The notes under the pieces: model-generated | Seen by the model: only the letters and a program-made list of their open reading frames with translations | Database searches by the model: none | What the model was told of the DNA's origin: nothing | In this document: positions 53,930-62,591 of the stretch, piece by piece | Position numbering within the stretch: position 1 is the first letter of the stretch | Layout of the letters: every line of letters starts with the position of its first letter | NCBI GenBank assembly: GCA_023957125.1 | Contig: JAMLHL010000012.1 | Location: 1-64,000 of the forward strand | Reading direction: 5' to 3' | Length of the DNA stretch: 64,000 nt | Source: Chitinophagaceae bacterium | GTDB lineage: Bacteria; Bacteroidota; Bacteroidia; Chitinophagales; Chitinophagaceae | Translations under genes and position numbers: made by a program

Positions 53930-55075
53930 ATGGTCAGAAAACCGGTGCTTCCTTTTTACTTAAAATTATTAAGCACACTCCTTATTCTTATCTGCCTGGG
54001 CTATATTGCGCTGATCGGGCAAACGGTGCTGGAACCCTTGTTGCTTGCATTACTTGTATCAGCCCTGCTGTTGCCCATGGCAAAGTTTCTCGAAAACAGG
54101 CTGAACTTTCCGCGTTCTTTATCCTGCGTTATTTCCATCCTGCTGCTCCTGCTGTCTGTTGCAATCCTGTTCTTTATCCTGGGCTCCCAGTTATCAAGGC
54201 TTCGCGAAGATTGGCCGGCTTTTCAGCAACAAATACAGGATTCAATAAAAGACCTGCAAACATGGATCACTACAAAATACGGTATAAAATATAAAGAACA
54301 GGTAACCTACCTGGATAAAGCCATGACCGACTCCCTGGGAGCCGGAACCAGTATGCTGGGGCAAACCATTTTATCCATTTCATCCACCGTTCTGCTATTT
54401 GTATTTACTTTATTATATACCTTTTTCCTGCTCTACTACAGAACCCATATTTCAACTTTCTTTGTACGCCTGTTTCATGAAAACCATAAACCGGTTGTGC
54501 TGGAAATATTCGAACAGGTACAATTCATTGTAAAAAAATACATGCTTGGGTTGCTGATACAAATCACCCTGGTTGCGGGCATGGCTTTCACCGCCTATAG
54601 TATCATCGGAATAAAGTATGCCATAATGCTGGCGCTTATCACCGGCATTTTCAACATCATTCCCTATATCGGCATCGCTTCATCCGCGTTGCTTACCAGC
54701 CTCATTACTTTTGCAACCTCCTCCGGCTCCCATGTTGTATTTGTGATCATCGCCATTATAGTTATACACCTTATAGACAGCAATTTTATCATGCCCAAAG
54801 TGGTGGGCTCCAAGGTGCAGATCAATTCTCTGATCGCATTACTGGGGTTGGTGATCGGGGAACTTCTCTGGGGTATATCCGGCATGTTTCTTTCCATACC
54901 CGTGATAGCAATAATGAAGATCGTGTTCGACAGGGTGGAAGCATTGACTGTTTGGGGATATTTGCTGGGCGAGGAGGAAGAGGAGCCCCTGAGACCCAAG
55001 AAACTCCGGATTAAACTGGTCAAAGGGAAAAAGATCATCCCTCCCGCGAACAACGATAAAGCAGTCCCGGATTGA
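53930..55075 (+). CDS. AI-2E family transporter (PerM-like permease)
   Basis: 381 residues with about eight membrane spans, an intervening hydrophilic segment (LSRLREDWPAFQQQIQDSIK), and the conserved KYMLGLLIQITLVAGMAF and GIFNIIPYIG regions, ending in ALLGLVIGELLWGISGMFLSIP. Family members export autoinducer-2 in E. coli or act as sodium/proton antiporters elsewhere. It ends in a cytoplasmic basic tail. Lone gene. Confidence 0.9.
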   Translation: MVRKPVLPFYLKLLSTLLILICLGYIALIGQTVLEPLLLALLVSALLLPMAKFLENRLNFPRSLSCVISILLLLLSVAILFFILGSQLSRLREDWPAFQQQIQDSIKDLQTWITTKYGIKYKEQVTYLDKAMTDSLGAGTSMLGQTILSISSTVLLFVFTLLYTFFLLYYRTHISTFFVRLFHENHKPVVLEIFEQVQFIVKKYMLGLLIQITLVAGMAFTAYSIIGIKYAIMLALITGIFNIIPYIGIASSALLTSLITFATSSGSHVVFVIIAIIVIHLIDSNFIMPKVVGSKVQINSLIALLGLVIGELLWGISGMFLSIPVIAIMKIVFDRVEALTVWGYLLGEEEEEPLRPKKLRIKLVKGKKIIPPANNDKAVPD

Positions 55076-55243
55076 AGTATTGAACACTACGGGGAAGATT
55101 AAACGGGATACCCGGGGCATAAGTAAGAGCCTGGCAGCCTCTCGCCGGGGCCGTAAACCTTTGGAGTTTCGGAAATCATAACCCTTTTTTCAGTAGCTTT
55201 ATTACTCTTAAATTTAGTAGTCACTATAAAATCTCTTTTGATT

Positions 55244-56452
55244 GTGCGCCGGACCGTTATTTTAACCCTTATTCTCTTTATCACCCTGTGTGTTTTTTTA
55301 ATGCAAGCCTGTCAGCAACAGGATAATCGGAAAAAGAAACGAACCGTAGCCCGGCAGGAAAAACCCGAAGACCTGGGAACCATTGCCGCCTTACCCACCG
55401 TATTCAAATCTCCCGAATATAATCCATCTACCGCGGAAAAAGTGGAACTGGGCCGTTTGCTTTTCTTTGACCCGATTCTTTCCGGAAATAAAGACGTAGC
55501 CTGCGCTACCTGCCACCATCCGGAATTCGGATATTCGGATATGCTGGAGCTCCCTATCGGTGTTAATGGCACGGGCTTCGGCTCAAAACGGCAATTTAAT
55601 GCCACAAACGATATTCCCTTCGCCAAAAGAAATGCGCCTTCCCTGATAAATACGGCCTTCAACGGAATAGATGAAAAAGGAGACTATACTCCGGAAGGCG
55701 CCCCCATGTTCTGGGATACCCGGGTAAAAAGCTTAGAACTACAATCTTTGCAACCCATCAAACAATTGGAGGAAATGCGCGGACGGCAAATAGAAGAACA
55801 TGAAATGCTGCCGGTGGTGGTAAAAAGACTGAAGGCAATACCCGGATACCGGAAATTGTTTAAAGCCGCCTTTAGCGAAGATGAAGAGCCGGTAACAGAA
55901 ATGAATATGGCAAAGGCTATTGCCAGCTTTGAACGTACCCTGGTGGCCAATAATTCGCGGTTTGATGAATTTATGCGTGGCGACGCCAATGCACTTACGG
56001 CTTCCGAAAAAGAAGGGATGCAGTTGTTCATCGAATCCGGATGCGCACTCTGCCACAATGGGCCTATGCTGTCCGATTTTAAATTGCATGTATTGGGCGC
56101 TGCGGAGAATGAAGAGAAATTAGGCTTCCTCGACTCGGGATTTAATAACACCTTTGCCTACCGCACGCCAACCCTGCGTAATTTGCGCTACACGGCGCCT
56201 TATATGCACAGCGGCAAATTAAAGACCCTGGATCAGGTAATGACCTTCTATGAAGATCTGAACGGGAAGCCATTGCCCAACCCGCACGTACCCAGGGAGC
56301 AATTAGACTCCCTCGCTGTTAAGATCAAAGTGGAATTTAAAAATATACCGCGTATCATAGAGTTTCTCAACACGTTGAACGACGACAAGTTTGACCGAAC
56401 CATACCTGACGCCGTGCCCAGCGGACTGAGCGTGGGAGGGAATATAAAATAG
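55244..56452 (+). CDS. Diheme cytochrome c peroxidase lipoprotein (BCCP/MauG family)
   Basis: 402 residues from GTG 55244 (or a TTG six bases earlier). A lipoprotein-like signal ends in LMQAC. Two heme sites are CATCH (87-91) and CALCH (267-271); the former is followed by HPEFGYSD and the family motif RNAPSLINTAFN is present. It reduces hydrogen peroxide with electrons from small redox proteins such as azurin, in the periplasm. It is the first of the cytochrome-linked set to 62.4 kb, all on this strand. Confidence 0.92.
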   Translation: MRRTVILTLILFITLCVFLMQACQQQDNRKKKRTVARQEKPEDLGTIAALPTVFKSPEYNPSTAEKVELGRLLFFDPILSGNKDVACATCHHPEFGYSDMLELPIGVNGTGFGSKRQFNATNDIPFAKRNAPSLINTAFNGIDEKGDYTPEGAPMFWDTRVKSLELQSLQPIKQLEEMRGRQIEEHEMLPVVVKRLKAIPGYRKLFKAAFSEDEEPVTEMNMAKAIASFERTLVANNSRFDEFMRGDANALTASEKEGMQLFIESGCALCHNGPMLSDFKLHVLGAAENEEKLGFLDSGFNNTFAYRTPTLRNLRYTAPYMHSGKLKTLDQVMTFYEDLNGKPLPNPHVPREQLDSLAVKIKVEFKNIPRIIEFLNTLNDDKFDRTIPDAVPSGLSVGGNIK

Positions 56453-56607
56453 CCGGCCGGCGGTGCTGGTTCCGGTTCTGATGCTATGGACTATCTTCAG
56501 ACGGTTCAGCCAGGGGCTGTTTTTGAGTCTGGAACAATTCTTCCCCGCCCCTCTTCCAAAGAAATACGATATTTTGTATCTTTCCCTTTTAATGCCATTT
56601 GTTTGCC

Positions 56608-59376
56608 ATGATGAATCTCAAACTGTATAAAAAACTATTGCTTATTTCGGCAGTGCTGGTTGTGGCCCTTATTGCCACCACCGGTCTGACAAGCAGTAAA
56701 AAAATAGATTACAATACAGATATAAAACCCCTGTTCAACAGGAAATGTATTTCCTGTCACGGCGGGGTGAAAAAAGAATCAAAGTATAGTCTCCTGTTTC
56801 ACGATGAAGCACTGGCTAAAGGAGAGAGCGGCAAATTTGCCATCATCCCCGGCGACCCGGATAACAGTGAAATGATTCGCCGTCTTACCAGCAAAGATCC
56901 GGAAGAACGGATGCCCTATCAACATAAACCTTTGTCTTCAAAGGAGATTGATATGTTGCGGCAATGGATCAAAGAAGGCGCCCACTGGGGCAATCATTGG
57001 TCTTATGTTGCGGTTGCACCGACGCCTGTACCGGACGGCGCCGGTGGATTCCGGAGCCTCTTTTCATCCGGGAACAAATGGACACATAATGAAATTGACT
57101 ATTTTATTTCAGACAAACTCAGGGAATTAAAATTAGAGCCTTCCCCGATGGCAGATAAAGCCACCCTTCTCAGAAGAGTAAGCATGGATATTACCGGGCT
57201 TCCGCCCAATCCCGATATGGCCCGGAAATTCCTCAACGATAACAGCCCGGACGCTTATGAGAAATTAATAGATGAACTTTTAGCGTCTCCCCATTATGGA
57301 GAAAAATGGACGGCGATGTGGCTGGATCTGGCACGTTATGCAGACAGCAAGGGATACGAAAAAGACGGGTACCGTTCTATATGGCGATACCGCGACTGGC
57401 TGATCCGGGCTTTTAATAATGACATGCCGTACGATCAGTTTTTAACGGAGCAGATTGCAGGCGATCTGCTGCCGGATGCCACGGATGAACAATTGATCGC
57501 CACCGCCTATAACCGCAATTCGATGACCAATGACGAAGGAGGAACCGATGATGAAGAATTCAGAACCGCCGCGGTGATAGACCGGGTGAATACCACCTGG
57601 GAAACCCTGTTGAGCACCACTTTTGCCTGTGTACAATGCCACAGTCACCCTTACGATCCGATCAAATTTGAAGAGTATTACAAGTTTCTCGCCTTCTATA
57701 ACAATACCAGGGATGAGGATGTTACGGGAGATTATCCGCAATTGCGGGAGTTTAACCCGAAAGACCAGGCAAAATTAGAAAAGCTGACCGAATGGCTGAA
57801 AGAAACCGCGGGTAAAGAAAAAACGCAGGAAGTTATTCGATTTGTAAAAACCTGGCAGCCGGCAGTCTATACCCACTTTGCTGATCATTTAGTGAACAGT
57901 TCCATTTCGGATACCCGGCTGGCAGTGAGAAATAATTCCGTCAGCCGCATACCCGGCGTGGATCTTACCAACAAAAGCACCCTGTTTTACCGTTACCGTG
58001 CGGATATGGACAAAGGAAAATTAACCATCCGCATAGATCAGCCCAACGGGGCCATATTAACTTCCATGCCGATCCGTTCTTCCAAAGGCTGGGAAAATCA
58101 AAGCATTTTGCTACAAAACCCGGTATCCGGTGTACACGACCTGTACCTTAGCTATCATAATCCGGGCGTGGAAAAAACCAATGAAAAGACCTTAGCCTAC
58201 TTCGACTGGTTTTATTTTGGATCTGCTTTCCCCGGAAAAGGAGCAAAAGGATATGACAGCGCTTATGCCTGGTTCAATCAGCTGGCGTCTGCCTCTCCCG
58301 AAGCCATAACCCCCGTTATGATGGAAAACCCCAGGGATATGGCACGCACCACGCAGGTTTTCGAAAGAGGGAACTGGATGGTGAAGGGCGAGAAAGTAGA
58401 ACCGGACGTGCCAGGCTCTTTAAACCCCATGCCCGAAGGGGCACCGCGTAACCGGCTGGGACTGGCCATGTGGCTGACAGATAAACAAAATCCGCTCACA
58501 TCCCGAACGATGGTCAACCGTATCTGGGAACAACTGATGGGTCAGGGGATCGTGGAAACCCTGGAAGACCTGGGCTCACAGGGCATTGATCCTACCCATA
58601 AAGATTTACTGGACTGGCTTTCATGGCAATTTATGAATGACTATCAATGGAGCATAAAGAAATTGATCAAAACCATTGTGATGTCGGCAACTTATATGCA
58701 GGACAACCTGGTTACACCAGAAATGCTAAAGAAGGATGCTTTTAACCGGTATTACGCCCGTGGACCCCGGGTACGATTGTCGGCAGAGCAGATCAGGGAT
58801 CAGGCCCTGATGGTTTCAGGATTGCTGAGCTCCAAAATGTACGGACCCAGCGTAATGCCCACACAACCACCTGGCATATGGCTGTCTCCCTATGACGGAA
58901 ACGTATGGAAAAAAAGCACGGGCGAGGATCAGTACCGCCGGGCGGTATATACCTACTGGAAGCGTACGGCGCCTTTTCCTTCTATGCTCAGCTTTGACGG
59001 CGTAGCCCGGGAAGTATGTGTATCGAGGCGTATCCGTACCAACACCCCCTTGCAGGCTTTAGCCACATTAAACGATGAAGGTTTTATAGAAATGGCCAGG
59101 CATTATGCAGCCAGAATGGAAAAAGAAGGAGGCGCGGACGTGCAGCAGCAGATCAGCAAAGGCTACGAATTAGCCCTGTTTAAACCGATCACAAAAGAAA
59201 AATTGCAGCCCCTGCTGGATTTGTATCAACAGGCTTTACGGCAGTTTAAAGACGATGCGGAAAAAACCTGCGAAATGATGGGTGCGGAAACGGGATACAA
59301 TACGCCGGAAAGAGCAGCGCTTATAGTAGTGGCTAATGCCATGCTGAATTTAGATGAGTATATCACCAGGAACTAA
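56608..59376 (+). CDS. Planctomycete-type cytochrome c/DUF1549/DUF1553 protein
   Basis: 922 residues from ATG 56608 (MMNLKLYKKLLLISAVLVV, signal anchor). Order of domains: PSCyt1 with heme site CISCH (47-51), then DUF1549 (PSCyt2; LRRVSMDITGLPPNP) with a second site CVQCH (341-345), a beta-rich middle region (about 430-590), and the C-terminal DUF1553 (PSD1; NPLTSRTMVNRIWEQLMGQGIV, RLSAEQIRDQALMVSGL). The family is abundant in Planctomycetes, where it pairs with DUF1501 proteins, as here (next gene 61 bases on). The role is probably redox chemistry on a carbohydrate or sulfated compound; it is not proven. Confidence 0.9.
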   Translation: MMNLKLYKKLLLISAVLVVALIATTGLTSSKKIDYNTDIKPLFNRKCISCHGGVKKESKYSLLFHDEALAKGESGKFAIIPGDPDNSEMIRRLTSKDPEERMPYQHKPLSSKEIDMLRQWIKEGAHWGNHWSYVAVAPTPVPDGAGGFRSLFSSGNKWTHNEIDYFISDKLRELKLEPSPMADKATLLRRVSMDITGLPPNPDMARKFLNDNSPDAYEKLIDELLASPHYGEKWTAMWLDLARYADSKGYEKDGYRSIWRYRDWLIRAFNNDMPYDQFLTEQIAGDLLPDATDEQLIATAYNRNSMTNDEGGTDDEEFRTAAVIDRVNTTWETLLSTTFACVQCHSHPYDPIKFEEYYKFLAFYNNTRDEDVTGDYPQLREFNPKDQAKLEKLTEWLKETAGKEKTQEVIRFVKTWQPAVYTHFADHLVNSSISDTRLAVRNNSVSRIPGVDLTNKSTLFYRYRADMDKGKLTIRIDQPNGAILTSMPIRSSKGWENQSILLQNPVSGVHDLYLSYHNPGVEKTNEKTLAYFDWFYFGSAFPGKGAKGYDSAYAWFNQLASASPEAITPVMMENPRDMARTTQVFERGNWMVKGEKVEPDVPGSLNPMPEGAPRNRLGLAMWLTDKQNPLTSRTMVNRIWEQLMGQGIVETLEDLGSQGIDPTHKDLLDWLSWQFMNDYQWSIKKLIKTIVMSATYMQDNLVTPEMLKKDAFNRYYARGPRVRLSAEQIRDQALMVSGLLSSKMYGPSVMPTQPPGIWLSPYDGNVWKKSTGEDQYRRAVYTYWKRTAPFPSMLSFDGVAREVCVSRRIRTNTPLQALATLNDEGFIEMARHYAARMEKEGGADVQQQISKGYELALFKPITKEKLQPLLDLYQQALRQFKDDAEKTCEMMGAETGYNTPERAALIVVANAMLNLDEYITRN

Positions 59377-59437
59377 CCGGAGAACCCTATAAATTATGAT
59401 TTGATTTTCCCCATTGGAAACGAATAAGTTAAGAAAC

Positions 59438-60949
59438 ATGACGCAAAAAGAATTGAATAACGATCGTATCGCGCGTGAGGCCCGGATGAAGTCACTGGAA
59501 TTTGTCACCCGCCGGCATTTTCTCAAAGACAGTATTACAGGCATGGGCGCCCTGGCTTTTGGTTCCTTATTAACCGGCTGCGATTTCTTTGGTTCTAAGG
59601 ATGCGCCGCTGAATGCCTTTAACAGCAACAATCCCTTAGCCGCTCACCCACCGATGTTTCCGGGTAAGGCGAAGTCGGTTATTTATTTACACATGGCAGG
59701 AGCGCCCTCTCAGTTGGAATTGTTCGACTACAAACCCGAACTTTTAAAATTAAACGGGAAAGAATGTCCGCCCTCCCTGTTAGAAGGGAAACGCTTTGCC
59801 TTTATACAGGGCGTACCCAAAATGCTGGGACCTCAGGCAGTGTTCAAACAAAGAGGTCAAAGCGGGGCATGGGTGTCTGATCATCTACCGCATTTTGCCA
59901 CGGTAGCCGATGAGGTAAGCTTCCTGAAAGCCGTTAAAACAGACCAGTTCAATCATGCACCCGCCCAACTGCTCATGCATACCGGAGGCGCACGCCTCGG
60001 CCGGCCGAGTATGGGCGCCTGGGTGAGCTATGGATTGGGTACGGAAAACAGCAACCTGCCGGCATTTGTAGTGCTGACTTCGGGGGGTAAAAATCCGGAC
60101 GCCGGGAAAAGCGTTTGGGGAAGCGGTTTCCTTCCGTCTGTTTACCAGGGCGTGCAATGCCGTTCGGAAGGCGACCCGGTTCTGTTCATTAATAACCCCG
60201 AAGGGATAGATAAGGATTTGCGCAAAGCTTCTATTGACGCCATCAATAAAGTTAACCAGGAAACATATAACACCTTTAAAGATCCGGAGATCCTGTCGCG
60301 CATTTCTCAATATGAGATGGCGTATAAAATGCAGATGTCGGTGCCGGAGGCAATGGATATCAGCGATGAGCCGGAGTATATTCATGCCATGTACGGAACC
60401 CAGCCCGGCCGCACCAGTTTTGCCAACAACGTATTATTAGCCAGGAAATTAGTGGAAAAGGGCGTACGGTATGTTCAGTTGTTCGACTGGGGCTGGGATT
60501 CGCACGGTACCAGCCAGAATGATTGCCTCGAAATTGGGCTGATCAATAAGTGCCGCTCCATTGACCGACCCATCACAGCACTGATCCTTGATCTCAAACA
60601 AAGAGGGTTGCTGGACGAAACCCTGGTGGTTTGGGGGGGAGAATTTGGCCGCACCCCCATGCAGGAAAACAGGGATGGGAAGGAGATGCCGTTTATGGGA
60701 AGAGATCATCACGCGGAAGCCTTTACGATGTGGATGGCAGGAGGTGGCATCCAAAAAGGGACCACTTATGGCGAAACGGATGAGATTGGCTATCATGCAG
60801 TGAGAGGCCGGGTGGAGCCTTTTGACGTTCAGGCAACCATATTAAATCAATTAGGCTTTGATCATGAAAAGTTTGTGTATCAGTTTCAGGGGAGGCTGTT
60901 CCGTTTAACGGATGTGAGCGGCCGGGTGATCAATGAAATTATTGCATAA
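59438..60949 (+). CDS. DUF1501 family protein
   Basis: 503 residues from ATG 59438; a TTG at 59414 would add eight residues. The N-terminus has a Tat-like signal (RRHFLKDSITGMGALAFGSL then LLTGC). DUF1501 is related to the alkaline phosphatase/sulfatase fold: VIYLHMAGAPSQLELFDYKP, DQFNHAPAQLLMHTGGARLGR, LVVWGGEFGRTP and FMGRDHHAEAFTMWMAGG are its motifs. It is exported folded, possibly with a metal centre. It pairs with the DUF1553 gene upstream, a pairing conserved from Planctomycetes to Bacteroidota. Confidence 0.9.
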   Translation: MTQKELNNDRIAREARMKSLEFVTRRHFLKDSITGMGALAFGSLLTGCDFFGSKDAPLNAFNSNNPLAAHPPMFPGKAKSVIYLHMAGAPSQLELFDYKPELLKLNGKECPPSLLEGKRFAFIQGVPKMLGPQAVFKQRGQSGAWVSDHLPHFATVADEVSFLKAVKTDQFNHAPAQLLMHTGGARLGRPSMGAWVSYGLGTENSNLPAFVVLTSGGKNPDAGKSVWGSGFLPSVYQGVQCRSEGDPVLFINNPEGIDKDLRKASIDAINKVNQETYNTFKDPEILSRISQYEMAYKMQMSVPEAMDISDEPEYIHAMYGTQPGRTSFANNVLLARKLVEKGVRYVQLFDWGWDSHGTSQNDCLEIGLINKCRSIDRPITALILDLKQRGLLDETLVVWGGEFGRTPMQENRDGKEMPFMGRDHHAEAFTMWMAGGGIQKGTTYGETDEIGYHAVRGRVEPFDVQATILNQLGFDHEKFVYQFQGRLFRLTDVSGRVINEIIA

Positions 60950-60972
60950 AAGATTCGTATTCCTTCGTATAT

Positions 60973-62388
60973 ATGACGCTGTTAGGTATTGTTGATTTTT
61001 TGGGCAGGTTCCATCCTGTACTGGTACACCTGCCTATTGGTATTCTATTGATGGGTGTGCTGCTGCACTGGCTGAGCAGGAGAAAGCAGTTTCATTCCAT
61101 CCAACCTGCTGTTTCCGTTACCCTGCTTTTGGGGGTTCTTAGCGCTATACTATCCTGCATTACCGGCTGGTTGCTGGGGCTGAATGATGAGTACGATACA
61201 ACAATTTTAGAACGGCATCGCTGGATGGGAATAGGCGTGGCGGTAGTGGCTGCGCTATATTATCTTGCCTATACGGAAAAATTTGCCCTGCGCCTGAAAC
61301 CAAAACTCCTTACGGTCATTTCGGTGTTGCTGATCCTGCTGATCACCCTTACCGGCCACCTGGGCGGAACCCTCACCCACGGTGAAGGATTCCTGTCTTT
61401 TGACGGCGGCGACGGAAATACAGAAGAGATAAGAAAAGTGATCCCGGATGTGCAGGAAGCCATGGTGTATGACGACATCATCCAACCTATATTACAGAAT
61501 AAATGCTACAGTTGTCACGGACCCTCCAAACAAAAAGGGAAACTCAGGTTAGACAGTAGGGAAGCCATGGAGAAAGGGGGAGAAGATGGCGAAGCGCTCG
61601 TCGCCGGCGACAGTAAAAAAAGCAGGCTCTATACCCGGCTGGTCTTAGATATACTTGAAAAAGAACACATGCCTCCAAAAGGAAAGCCGCAGCCATCGGA
61701 AGCTGAGGTCATGCTTGTTAACTGGTGGATCAGCACAGGAGCGCATTTTGATCAACAGGTAAAAACATTGCCCCAGGAAGAACATGTTAAACCTCTGTTA
61801 TTGGCCTTGCAAAGCGACCATATCCACGACCCTGTGAAACCGGATGTACCGAAGGAATCTGTGGCCAAAGCATCTGAACAAACCATTGAACAATTAATGG
61901 AAAGAGGAGCTACCATTCTGCCGGTTGCCGAAAACAGCAACTATCTTTCGGTAAGTTTTTTCTCTGCAAACACCGTAAACAATGAAGTGCTGCAATTACT
62001 GGAATCGCTCTCTCCGCAATTAGTCTGGTTGAAGTTAAATCATACGTCCATTGATGATGATGGGATGAAGACTATAGGAAAGCTGCAAACCTTAACCCGG
62101 TTAAATCTTGCCAACACTTCCATCACCGATGCAGGACTTTCTTCCTTACAGTCATTGTCCAAACTGCAATACCTGAACCTGACCGGCACGAAGGTTACCG
62201 GCAAAGGATTACAGGTATTAAGTCCATTACCCGAATTAACAGCTATATACCTTTATCAAACGGATATAACCACAGAAGAAGACTGGTTAGCGCTTCAGCA
62301 ATCATTTCCCAAAACAAAAATTGACACCGGCGGATATTCGCTTCCTATACTGGAAGGAGATACCAGCTTAGTGAGGTTAGTGAAATAA
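60973..62388 (+). CDS. DUF2231 membrane protein with planctomycete cytochrome c domain and leucine-rich repeats
   Basis: 471 residues. Four membrane spans of DUF2231 (FHPVLVHLPIGILLMGVLLHWL; LAYTEKFALRLKPK loop) occupy about 1-140. A cytochrome c domain of PSCyt1 type follows with heme site CYSCH (178-182), its usual KGKLRLDSREAM and MPPKGKPQPSEAEV motifs. The C-terminus (about 340-450) has leucine-rich repeats (LQTLTRLNLANTSITDAGLSSLQ-type units). The heme domain faces the periplasm, and it could link the two neighbouring cytochrome proteins to the membrane. It starts 23 bases after the DUF1501 stop. Confidence 0.85.
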   Translation: MTLLGIVDFLGRFHPVLVHLPIGILLMGVLLHWLSRRKQFHSIQPAVSVTLLLGVLSAILSCITGWLLGLNDEYDTTILERHRWMGIGVAVVAALYYLAYTEKFALRLKPKLLTVISVLLILLITLTGHLGGTLTHGEGFLSFDGGDGNTEEIRKVIPDVQEAMVYDDIIQPILQNKCYSCHGPSKQKGKLRLDSREAMEKGGEDGEALVAGDSKKSRLYTRLVLDILEKEHMPPKGKPQPSEAEVMLVNWWISTGAHFDQQVKTLPQEEHVKPLLLALQSDHIHDPVKPDVPKESVAKASEQTIEQLMERGATILPVAENSNYLSVSFFSANTVNNEVLQLLESLSPQLVWLKLNHTSIDDDGMKTIGKLQTLTRLNLANTSITDAGLSSLQSLSKLQYLNLTGTKVTGKGLQVLSPLPELTAIYLYQTDITTEEDWLALQQSFPKTKIDTGGYSLPILEGDTSLVRLVK

Positions 62389-62430
62389 TTATTTTATTAA
62401 GAAATTTACCTGGCGCATCCCATATTTTCG

Positions 62431-62453
62431 CAGGCGGGTGGGACACCCGCCTG
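62431..62453. repeat. Hairpin CAGGCGGGTG/CACCCGCCTG
   Basis: A perfect inverted repeat with a GGA centre. The same arms occur at 52129-52152 inside the MITE-like element. It lies in the 203-base gap after the LRR protein and could also act as a terminator without a T-run. Confidence 0.65.
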
Positions 62454-62591
62454 TAGAACTCACTACCGGTCATCGTTTCTCAGACCGGAATGCCGCAGGT
62501 GGAGAGAAAATTAGGGATAAACCCGGTTGACAGGTATCCGAATGGAATTAATTTTTTAGCTTACAACCCTTTAGATGTAAATGATGTTTTT

